This document shows, in pieces, positions 1-6,623 of a DNA stretch of 12,489 nucleotides. Within the stretch, counting starts at the first letter, position 1. Each line of letters begins with the position of its first letter. The notes under the pieces were generated by a model. It searched no databases. It was not told the origin of the DNA and saw only the letters and a list, made by a program, of their open reading frames with translations. The position numbers were made by a program, and so were the translations under genes. Origin of the DNA: Roseivirga sp. UBA6061 (lineage in GTDB: Bacteria; Bacteroidota; Bacteroidia; Cytophagales; Cyclobacteriaceae); assembly GCA_002427745.1 (NCBI GenBank), contig DIYF01000044.1, positions 1-12,489 of the forward strand, written 5' to 3'.

Positions 1-356
1 CCGACCTTCTTCCTTCCTCTTTTAAGACAGTAAGTCTTGGGTATTCAATGAAACGCTCAAGGCATATTGCCAAAAGAGTGTAGCCTCTCTGGTGCCATTG
101 AGATTGTGTTTTGTAGTGTTGTTTTTAGCGGATATCTGAACGACAATTCGATATACTGCTGAAGTGTTCCCTAAAATTATTTAAAATAAATTAATTCAAA
201 ATAATATTCGCGTGAAATTTTGATGAACCCCTACAAGTTGCATGTTAACAGCATTTTTGTGGGTGATTGGCTTTTCGTTTTAGCTTTCTGGATAAAGTTA
301 TCCACACAGAAAAAAGGGAATGTAGAGTGAACCCAAAAATAGAGAAGAGCCCGCTA
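1..356. other. Gene-poor region with A/T-rich block
   Basis: I find no convincing gene here. The stretch at about 172-208 is almost entirely A and T. It is followed by a pair of DnaA-box-like 9-mers at 287-306, listed separately. On the minus strand, 22-180 is open for 52 codons between two TAA stops but has no ATG. On the plus strand, a 35-codon ATG frame (223-330) covers the DnaA boxes but matches nothing I recognise. No clear terminator hairpin was found for the minus-strand gene that ends at 357. Confidence 0.5.
287..306. promoter_or_regulatory. Inverted pair of DnaA boxes
   Basis: Positions 298-306 read TTATCCACA, an exact match to the bacterial DnaA-box consensus. Positions 287-295 read TCTGGATAA, whose complement TTATCCAGA matches at 8 of 9 bases. 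Two bases separate the boxes, and they form a 7-bp inverted repeat (289-304). An A/T-rich block lies about 80 bases away. This could be part of a replication origin, a DnaA-titration site or a DnaA-regulated promoter. The match is seen directly; the function is inferred, and other box clusters expected of a full oriC were not found here. Confidence 0.4.
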
Positions 357-1430
357 TCAATTGTCCGGATCATATTCGAAAGGCAGTGCTTCAAACATAC
401 CTTCCAGGGTCCAGAAGCCATTGGCGAGCAGGGCATTGGGATTTAAGATTACCCCGTTTTTGTGTACTCTGAGCGGAGCATTAAGCATGATTTCGCTTGA
501 CTGTGGGTCTCCGTACTGATCTTCTTCATCGTAGAAGACTATTTCCAGAAGTCCGTCAAAAGTAATCTCGAATACCTTGTCGCTTACGGGCGTAATGGTC
601 ATGTTTTTCTTATAGATGCCTTCGTCATCAAAACGAAGCGCTTCTTTCTTTTCAACTAGGCCTGTGGCCATTTTTCCTCCGGCTACTTCCGGCTGTAGGG
701 TTACACCGTAGCCCTCCTGGTCAAGGTTGCGATCAATTAGCGATTTGAAGAAATGTCGGGTGGAACCTTTATAGGCCGCCAGCCGATTGGCTTTCCATCG
801 TTTTGCCTCCTTGTCATCCGCAGGAGCCATCTCTTTAAAATTGCTGAAACCGAGATAAGTTTTGATGTCTGACAGCTCGAACTTGATCAGTTGAAAGTAT
901 ACCTCATAACCCAGGTGCTTGTTTTGAATCTCAAGCGCAGGTCGGTTATCAACAATCAGGTCACGGCCTTTTTTGTCCATAAACTCGATCAGGTAGTCAT
1001 TCTCAATAGAGATCAGATTTTCCTTATAGCCCTCCCCGAAAAAGAACTGCTTGAATTTCTTCAGATCCCTGTTCCACTTCCGGTCTTTTTTGGCATTGAC
1101 CACCACCTCACCCAACAGGGTTTCTTCAGCCTTCAGAGATACTTCCAGTCGCTTGCTGGATTTATTGGCATCGAAGTTAATGGTGCGGGTTTGGTAGCCC
1201 ACATGCGAAAAGATAAGCTGAAAAGCCTCCTGCTCAATATTGGATATGGCAAATCTGCCTTCGGCATCTGTATCAATGCCTTTTTCGCTGCCAGCAATGA
1301 ATACATGAACCCCCGTAATGGGCGCTTTGGTGTCCCGGTCAAATACAGTTCCGCTGATATCAATGGTATTGCTGCAGTTAGGGCAGTGCACCCCCAGGAA
1401 TAAGGAAAGTATGATTTGTATCAGTGCCAT
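357..1430 (-). CDS. Exported protein with carboxypeptidase-regulatory-like domain
   Basis: This 357-residue protein belongs to a Bacteroidota family with an N-terminal carboxypeptidase-regulatory-like beta-sandwich. Residues 1-15 are hydrophobic and look like an export signal, but there is no Lys or Arg in the n-region and the Cys at 16 is not in a good lipobox, so the anchoring is unclear. The beta-sandwich covers about 22-108, with the usual SHVGYQT strand (75-81) and a closing LGEVVVNA motif (106-113), as in SusC/TonB-receptor N-termini. The rest (114-357) has no beta-barrel plug and I cannot assign it a function; it starts with a basic region rich in Lys, Arg and Phe (about 115-130). An in-frame TAA lies 18 bases upstream and no other ATG is available, so the ATG at 1430 is the only ATG start. 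The gene is divergent from clpB. It is probably a periplasmic or surface protein, and is not a TonB receptor. Confidence 0.85.
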   Translation of the reverse strand: MALIQIILSLFLGVHCPNCSNTIDISGTVFDRDTKAPITGVHVFIAGSEKGIDTDAEGRFAISNIEQEAFQLIFSHVGYQTRTINFDANKSSKRLEVSLKAEETLLGEVVVNAKKDRKWNRDLKKFKQFFFGEGYKENLISIENDYLIEFMDKKGRDLIVDNRPALEIQNKHLGYEVYFQLIKFELSDIKTYLGFSNFKEMAPADDKEAKRWKANRLAAYKGSTRHFFKSLIDRNLDQEGYGVTLQPEVAGGKMATGLVEKKEALRFDDEGIYKKNMTITPVSDKVFEITFDGLLEIVFYDEEDQYGDPQSSEIMLNAPLRVHKNGVILNPNALLANGFWTLEGMFEALPFEYDPDN

Positions 1431-1672
1431 GTAAGGTGATTGACAGGCTTAAGATAGAATTTTCGATGAGAAAGCCGAGGTGATTATGAAGAGCGGAACC
1501 AGACAGAATGGACGTAACAGAAAGAATAGTGGAAGAGAACTCTGTCAAACTGTCTTATTTTGATACAGCAAATGTTTGTTTTCAGCCAGAATTTCAGGTT
1601 TTCAGGCCTGGACCTTCTTTTGATGCTTAGGGGTAGCCGGGAGAGGCAGAAGAAAAGAAGCATAAAGAAACA
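1431..1672. promoter_or_regulatory. Divergent promoter region, gene 357-1430 / clpB
   Basis: This 242-base gap separates two divergent starts, so it should hold promoters for both. I found no exact Bacteroidota -7 element (TAnnTTTG). The best candidates match at 7 of 8 positions: the palindrome CAAATGTTTG at 1569-1578, usable on either strand, and TTATTTTG at 1555-1562 on the plus strand. No CIRCE heat-shock operator was seen upstream of clpB. Confidence 0.3.
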
Positions 1673-4291
1673 ATGGATTTTAAGCAATATACGATCAAGT
1701 CACAGGAGGCGATTCAGAAGGCTGCCGAGCTGGTGGCTGCTTATGAGCAGCAGGCCATTGAGCCGGGGCATTTGCTGAAAGCCATCCTTTTATCGGATGA
1801 GAACGTGATGTCTTTTCTGATAAAGAAGCTGAGTGTAAACAGGGTACAGCTTGAAACAAAGCTGGAAGAGACGGTAAAAGGTTACCCGAAAGTGAGTGGC
1901 AGTCAACAACCCTATTTGTCTAATGATGCGCATGCAGCCCTGACCAAGGCACTGGCTTATCTAAAGGATTTTAAGGATGAGTTTGTGGCGGTAGAGCATA
2001 TGGTGCTTGGGCTTTTGGGAGGAAAAGACAAGGTAGCTGATCTGCTAAAAGAGGCTGGCTTTTCAAAGAAAGACCTCATAGCAGCGATTAAAGAGCTGAG
2101 AGGGGGTAATAGTGTTACCGATCAGCATGCCGAGTCGAACTATCAGTCACTTAATAAGTACTCCAAAAACCTCAACGAGCTGGCTAAATCAGGTAAAATT
2201 GATCCGGTGATTGGGCGAGACGAGGAGATCAGAAGGGTACTGCAGATACTATCGCGCAGAACAAAGAACAATCCTATTTTGCTGGGAGAGCCCGGAGTGG
2301 GTAAAACCGCTATTGTTGAAGGAATGGCACAGAGGATTGTAGATGGCGATGTGCCGGAGAACCTCAAAAGCAAAACGCTGATTTCCCTGGATATGGGGCT
2401 TCTGGTGGCTGGTGCCAAGTATAAGGGAGAATTCGAAGAGAGACTGAAATCTGTGATCAAAGAGGTGCAGGATTCAGATGGGGAGATCATTCTGTTTATC
2501 GATGAGATCCACACGCTGATTGGTGCCGGGGCCGGAGGTGAAGGCGCTATGGATGCCGCCAACCTGCTGAAGCCCGCTTTGGCCAGAGGAGAGCTCCATG
2601 CCATAGGTGCGACAACCCTGAAGGAATATCAGAAATACATTGAGAAAGATAAGGCCCTGGAGCGCAGATTCCAGTCCGTGATTGTAGACGAGCCTACCAT
2701 GGAAGATGCCATTTCTATTCTTCGGGGAATTAAGGAAAAATACGAGGTGCACCATGGCGTGCGTATCAAAGACGATGCGGTGATTGCAGCAGTAGAACTT
2801 TCCACCAGATACATCTCTGACAGGTTTTTGCCTGATAAGGCCATTGACCTGATGGATGAATCGGCTGCCAAGCTAAGGATTGAGATTGACTCTTTGCCTG
2901 AGGAACTGGACGAATTGCAGCGCAGAATTATGCAACTGGAAATTGAAAGAGAGGCGATCAGGCGAGAGAAGAATAAGGATAAAGAATCGGTTTTGTCGAA
3001 AGAGATAGCCGAGCTTTCTGAGCGGAAAGATAGCCTGCGAGCCAAGTGGGAAAATGAGAAATCTGTGATTGTGGGCATCAGGCAGGAGAAGGAGAATATT
3101 GACAAATTCAAGTCTGAGGCAGAGAAGGCCGAGCGGGAAGGTGACTTAGGGCGTGTGGCGGAAATCCGCTATGGCAAGATTGTGGAGAGCGAGCAGAAGC
3201 TGGAGGAGTGGAAGCAAAAGATGCAGGAAATGCAGGGAGATACCTCCTTGCTGAAGGAAGAGGTAGAAGCCCAGGACATTGCCGAGGTAGTAGCCAAGTG
3301 GACGGGTATTCCGGTGGCTAAAATGCTGCAGACAGAACGTGAAAAACTCCTGCATCTGGAAGAGGAGCTGGGTAAGCGGGTAGCGGGTCAGAAGGAGGCC
3401 ATTGTGGCCCTTTCGGATGCGGTGAGGAGAAGCCGGGCTGGTTTGCAGGATCCGAAAAGGCCAATTGGTTCTTTCATTTTTCTGGGTACTACGGGAGTAG
3501 GTAAAACAGAGTTGGCTAAGGCCCTCGCAGAGTATCTCTTCAATGATGAGAACAATATGGTGCGGCTGGATATGTCGGAGTACCAGGAGCGTCATGCGGT
3601 GAGTCGACTGATCGGAGCACCTCCGGGCTATGTGGGCTATGATGAAGGCGGGCAGCTGACGGAAGCAGTGAGGAGAAAACCTTATTCTGTGGTGTTGCTG
3701 GATGAGATTGAAAAGGCGCACCCTGATGCTTTCAATATACTGCTGCAGGTACTGGACGATGGTCGCCTGACGGATAATAAAGGTCGGGTGGCGAACTTCA
3801 AGAATACCATTATTATCATGACCACCAATATCGGTTCTCATCTGATCCAGGAGAATTTTGAGAAGATCAATGAGGACAATGTGCTGGATGTGATTGACGA
3901 TACCCGGGACCAGGTGTTTGATCTGCTGAAAAAGTCGGTGAGGCCGGAATTCCTGAACAGGATTGATGAGACGATCATGTTTATGCCGCTGAACAAGGCA
4001 CATATTCGTCAGATTGTTGAGATTCAGTTTGGACTGATCAGAAAACAGCTGAAGGATAACGGCATAGAGATCGAAGCTTCCACCGAGGTCCTCGATTATC
4101 TGGGAGAGCTTGGCTTTGATCCACAATTCGGTGCACGACCACTGAAGCGTGTAATTCAGCGGGAGGTATTGAATGAGCTGTCTAAACAGATTCTTTCAGG
4201 GAAGATCGAGAGAGATTCTGTGGTGAGTGTGGAAATGGGAAGTGACGGAGCGATTGAGTTTTTGAATATTGAAAAAGTAGAGGAGGTGTAG
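1673..4291 (+). CDS. clpB: ATP-dependent protein disaggregase ClpB
   Basis: ClpB is a cytoplasmic hexameric AAA+ chaperone. It threads aggregated proteins through its central pore, working with DnaK. The 872-residue length is normal for the family. Domains in order are the Clp N-domain (about 1-145), AAA-1 with Walker A GEPGVGKT (205-212), pore-loop Tyr-Lys-Gly (250-252) and Walker B Asp277-Glu278, the long coiled-coil M-domain (about 405-530) that separates ClpB from ClpA/ClpC, AAA-2 with Walker A GTTGVGKT (605-612), pore loop GYVGY (652-656) and Walker B Asp677-Glu678, and the C-terminal domain with sensor-2 GARPLKR (820-826). All ATPase motifs are intact. No ClpP-binding IGF-type loop is evident, as expected for ClpB. 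The start is ATG at 1673, in A-rich sequence without a strong Shine-Dalgarno. The gene appears monocistronic, with a terminator 40 bases after the stop. Heat-shock control is likely from the family, but no operator is visible. Confidence 0.98.
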   Translation: MDFKQYTIKSQEAIQKAAELVAAYEQQAIEPGHLLKAILLSDENVMSFLIKKLSVNRVQLETKLEETVKGYPKVSGSQQPYLSNDAHAALTKALAYLKDFKDEFVAVEHMVLGLLGGKDKVADLLKEAGFSKKDLIAAIKELRGGNSVTDQHAESNYQSLNKYSKNLNELAKSGKIDPVIGRDEEIRRVLQILSRRTKNNPILLGEPGVGKTAIVEGMAQRIVDGDVPENLKSKTLISLDMGLLVAGAKYKGEFEERLKSVIKEVQDSDGEIILFIDEIHTLIGAGAGGEGAMDAANLLKPALARGELHAIGATTLKEYQKYIEKDKALERRFQSVIVDEPTMEDAISILRGIKEKYEVHHGVRIKDDAVIAAVELSTRYISDRFLPDKAIDLMDESAAKLRIEIDSLPEELDELQRRIMQLEIEREAIRREKNKDKESVLSKEIAELSERKDSLRAKWENEKSVIVGIRQEKENIDKFKSEAEKAEREGDLGRVAEIRYGKIVESEQKLEEWKQKMQEMQGDTSLLKEEVEAQDIAEVVAKWTGIPVAKMLQTEREKLLHLEEELGKRVAGQKEAIVALSDAVRRSRAGLQDPKRPIGSFIFLGTTGVGKTELAKALAEYLFNDENNMVRLDMSEYQERHAVSRLIGAPPGYVGYDEGGQLTEAVRRKPYSVVLLDEIEKAHPDAFNILLQVLDDGRLTDNKGRVANFKNTIIIMTTNIGSHLIQENFEKINEDNVLDVIDDTRDQVFDLLKKSVRPEFLNRIDETIMFMPLNKAHIRQIVEIQFGLIRKQLKDNGIEIEASTEVLDYLGELGFDPQFGARPLKRVIQREVLNELSKQILSGKIERDSVVSVEMGSDGAIEFLNIEKVEEV

Positions 4292-4331
4292 TACTGAGCT
4301 TTTGCGAAGAACTACCCGTGTTTTGAAAGTT

Positions 4332-4366
4332 AAAGGTCGGTGCCACAGGGGCCGGCCTTTTTATTT
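4332..4366 (+). terminator. Rho-independent terminator of clpB
   Basis: AAAGGTCGG (4332-4340) pairs with CCGGCCTTT (4352-4360) through nine pairs, one of them a T-G wobble, around an 11-base loop. A T-rich tail (4358-4366) follows. It lies 40 bases after the clpB stop. On the minus strand the wobble becomes an A-C mismatch, so termination there should be weaker, although that strand also has a short T-containing run after the stem. The stop codon of the convergent minus-strand gene (TAA, 4361-4363) lies inside the T tail. Confidence 0.8.
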
Positions 4367-4603
4367 AGTCGCCAGGGTTTTGCTGAATGCTATCATTTGA
4401 AGCACTATGCCTGCAATTCCTGCAAGGAGGATAAGCGCTGAGAGCGAGCCCCCGACAAGGCATGCATACCATTTCAGGCTCTGTGCTGTGGCTGTACTTA
4501 AGGCTCCGATGCATATCCACAGACAGACGGCAAAAAAAGCCGTGCCGAAAACAGAGGACAGGGCCAGTCCGATATGAAACTGAGGGTTTTGCAAGTATTT
4601 CAT
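4361..4603 (-). CDS. Small two-TM membrane protein, end of kinase/regulator operon
   Basis: I do not recognise a family. From the ATG at 4603 the product is 80 residues with two strongly hydrophobic helices (roughly 11-35 and 45-71), separated by a short polar loop, so it is probably a small inner-membrane protein. A GTG at 4657 in the same frame would give 98 residues and lies 17 bases after the response-regulator stop. That GTG has a purine-rich AGAGGA four bases upstream and is a real alternative; the ATG has no clear ribosome-binding site. Another frame over the same bases is open from 4682 to 4365 but lacks membrane segments and looks like a shadow. The gene is the last of the apparent kinase, regulator, small-protein unit, and its stop overlaps the clpB terminator tail. 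Confidence 0.65.
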   Translation of the reverse strand: MKYLQNPQFHIGLALSSVFGTAFFAVCLWICIGALSTATAQSLKWYACLVGGSLSALILLAGIAGIVLQMIAFSKTLATK

Positions 4604-4674
4604 CAATGAAATATACAGTTTTTGTCGGGAAGTATAAATTGCCAAAGCAATAAGCACAGTATCCTCTGCTCAGG

Positions 4675-5478
4675 CTAACCAAATGTTTTCGGCAGATTTT
4701 TCCTGTAGTGTCGGCTCACTTTCAGCTGTTCTCCCGTGGTTAGTTTCAGTACGAGTTCTCCGTTAAAATAGGGTTCTACTTCACTGATGAAATGGCTGTT
4801 TACCAGTGAAGATTTATGAATTCGGATAAAGGAAGCAGGCCCCAGATAATCAGCAAGGGCCTTAAGTGATTCGCGGGCGCGGTAGCTGCCTTTTTCAGTA
4901 TGTACCTGAACGTAGTAGTTCTCAGCGGATATATGTACTATTTCCTTCAGAGAAATAAAATGGATTTTACCACCGCTCTTGATGATAAGCTGGGAAGGAG
5001 CTTTGCCCTCAATGGGTTTGTCCGGAATCAACTCCTCTGCCCTGCCGGTACTGTCGTGTTGAAGGTAGGTGTCTATGGCATTTTTAAGCCGGGCCAGGTC
5101 TTCCTTCTTTTCTTTCAGTAATGTTAATACATGTTGAATTGTTTGCTCGAAACGTTCATCAGAAAAGGGTTTTAGCAAGTAGTCAATAGCGTGTACTTCA
5201 AATGCCTGCAGGGCATATTGGTCGTGCGCTGTAACGAATACGATCTTGGGTATTACATGAGGCTTAATACTGTTCAGCACTTCGAAACCATTGATCTGGG
5301 GCATCTGAATATCAAGAAAAATAAGATCTGGTTGAAGTCGGTTGATTTGGTTAATCGCATCCAGGCCATTGTCACAGGTGCTGATTACCGCTAATTGAGG
5401 GTAGCCGGCAAGCAATCGGCAAATCCCGTCACGTGCTTCCTGTTCATCATCGATAACAAGGGTGCTATACTTTTCCAT
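4675..5478 (-). CDS. LytTR-family response regulator
   Basis: This 267-residue DNA-binding regulator is phosphorylated by its partner kinase. The N-terminal receiver domain (about 4-120) has the acidic pair Asp10-Asp11, the phospho-acceptor Asp56 in LDIQMP, Thr83, and Lys103 in LLKPF, so all switch residues are present. A linker of about 40 residues leads to a C-terminal LytTR domain (about 163-267), with the typical FISLKEIVHI strand, the SFIRIHKSSLVN segment and a closing VSRHYRKNL. LytTR regulators of this AlgR/AgrA type bind paired short DNA repeats upstream of targets. The start ATG at 5478 overlaps the 3' end of the kinase gene by 14 bases, which indicates translational coupling. Its targets cannot be read from the window; the neighbouring exported-protein genes are plausible but unproven. 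Confidence 0.95.
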   Translation of the reverse strand: MEKYSTLVIDDEQEARDGICRLLAGYPQLAVISTCDNGLDAINQINRLQPDLIFLDIQMPQINGFEVLNSIKPHVIPKIVFVTAHDQYALQAFEVHAIDYLLKPFSDERFEQTIQHVLTLLKEKKEDLARLKNAIDTYLQHDSTGRAEELIPDKPIEGKAPSQLIIKSGGKIHFISLKEIVHISAENYYVQVHTEKGSYRARESLKALADYLGPASFIRIHKSSLVNSHFISEVEPYFNGELVLKLTTGEQLKVSRHYRKNLPKTFG

Positions 5479-6601
5479 CAGTTGTTTCGGGTATACTTAT
5501 TTTCACTATTACCCCATCGGGAGCCATATTTTCAATGGAGAACTGACCTGCTTCACCATAGAGATTTTTAATTCTGGACATGGTATTATGGATACCTACC
5601 CCTTCTGCATCCTCATAATTCCAGCCATGGGGAAGGTGCGGGCCGGTGTTTGATACGGTGAGTATGAGCTGATCACCTTTCAGACATGACCTGATCTTCA
5701 ATACAGATACAGGGTGTGCAACAGAAAAACCATGTTTGAATACGTTTTCCACAATAGGTTGGAGAATGAGGTTAGGTACCTGCCACTGCTCAGTCTCGGG
5801 TAAGATATCAAACTCAACCCGCAGTTTTTCTTTGAACCTGAGTTCCTCAATGGCCAGGTACTTCTTCAGCAGCATCAATTCATATGAAAGGCTCACAGTA
5901 TGGGTCTTTTCGCGATTCAGTGTGGTTCTGAGCAAATCGCTCATGCCCGACAACATCTCCACGGCCAGTGCATTGTCATTTTTTCGAACCAGCATAGATA
6001 TGGTATTCAGGGCATTGAAGAGGAAGTGCGGTTTTAGCTGCATTTTGAGGTTTTCCAGCTGTGCCTGTGATAGCTCTGCTGTCAGAGCCAGTGCTTTTAA
6101 CTTCTGCTCATTATATTTTCTGTTCAGGTCTGTGGCGGTTATCATCAGAAGAATGCAGGCGTAGTTGAGCGAACTCAAAGGCGCACCAGACAGAAAAAAG
6201 CTTTCAAAATTATAGATTAGCTTATCCCAGAGACCTTCTGTGCCAGAGAGATAGTAATTATACAGGAGATTCCCCACAGCGAAATGCAGCGTGACTGCCA
6301 CCAGGCCTGAGATGATAAAGATGACAGCCTGAAGCGGCCTGCTGACTTTTTTCAATCGGTAGTAAAGGTCATAAACCAAGACTCCTATCATAAACCAGAC
6401 ATAAAATTTAATGAGAGCTGAGACGAGCAATACTTTCAGGGTGATACCGCCATCGCCATAGGTGAGTCTGCCTGTTGATACCATGATATGATTGCGGGAA
6501 TACTCGAATAGTGCCACGCAGGTCCAGATCACAAAAGTGAGGAGGATGTAGAATTTTTTATCTGAAAGCCTTTTCAAATCGAAAGAATACCTTTGAATCA
6601 A
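5465..6601 (-). CDS. LytS/YehU-type sensor histidine kinase
   Basis: This 378-residue inner-membrane kinase has about four transmembrane helices (near 17-33, 55-78, 90-110 and 141-157) and no large periplasmic sensor domain, so it probably senses through the membrane segments. A short coiled region (160-188) leads to the His_kinase domain with LKPHFLFNALNT, phospho-acceptor His192. The ATPase domain has the N-box PIVENVFKHG (Asn286), a slightly atypical G1 motif (VSNTGP, 316-321) and the G2 motif GVGIHNT (334-340). It pairs with the overlapping LytTR regulator. The start is unusual: an in-frame TGA at 6605-6607 is followed by CGT and then TTG (6599-6601), and the first in-frame ATG is codon 40, which would remove the first membrane helix. 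TTG is therefore the best start I can offer, without a clear Shine-Dalgarno. The gene begins 22 bases after the stop of the hydrolase/DUF2911 gene. Confidence 0.93.
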   Translation of the reverse strand: MIQRYSFDLKRLSDKKFYILLTFVIWTCVALFEYSRNHIMVSTGRLTYGDGGITLKVLLVSALIKFYVWFMIGVLVYDLYYRLKKVSRPLQAVIFIISGLVAVTLHFAVGNLLYNYYLSGTEGLWDKLIYNFESFFLSGAPLSSLNYACILLMITATDLNRKYNEQKLKALALTAELSQAQLENLKMQLKPHFLFNALNTISMLVRKNDNALAVEMLSGMSDLLRTTLNREKTHTVSLSYELMLLKKYLAIEELRFKEKLRVEFDILPETEQWQVPNLILQPIVENVFKHGFSVAHPVSVLKIRSCLKGDQLILTVSNTGPHLPHGWNYEDAEGVGIHNTMSRIKNLYGEAGQFSIENMAPDGVIVKISIPETTDGKV

Positions 6602-6623
6602 ACGTCAGTTGTTATCTGTCGGG

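Noticed and set aside
223..330. Plus-strand ATG frame of 35 codons in the left gap
   Set aside because: It is short, has no ribosome-binding site and no recognisable motif, and it covers the DnaA-box pair. Its length is expected by chance.
1484..1687. Minus-strand frame of 67 codons upstream of and antisense to the clpB start
   Set aside because: It overlaps the divergent promoter region and the clpB start, has no family features and is rich in rare residue patterns. It is most likely chance.
3146..4126. Long minus-strand frame of 326 codons inside clpB
   Set aside because: It is antisense to the conserved AAA-2 region and its composition (rich in His, Gln, Leu and Ile) reflects the complement of clpB codons. 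All ATPase motifs are on the other strand.
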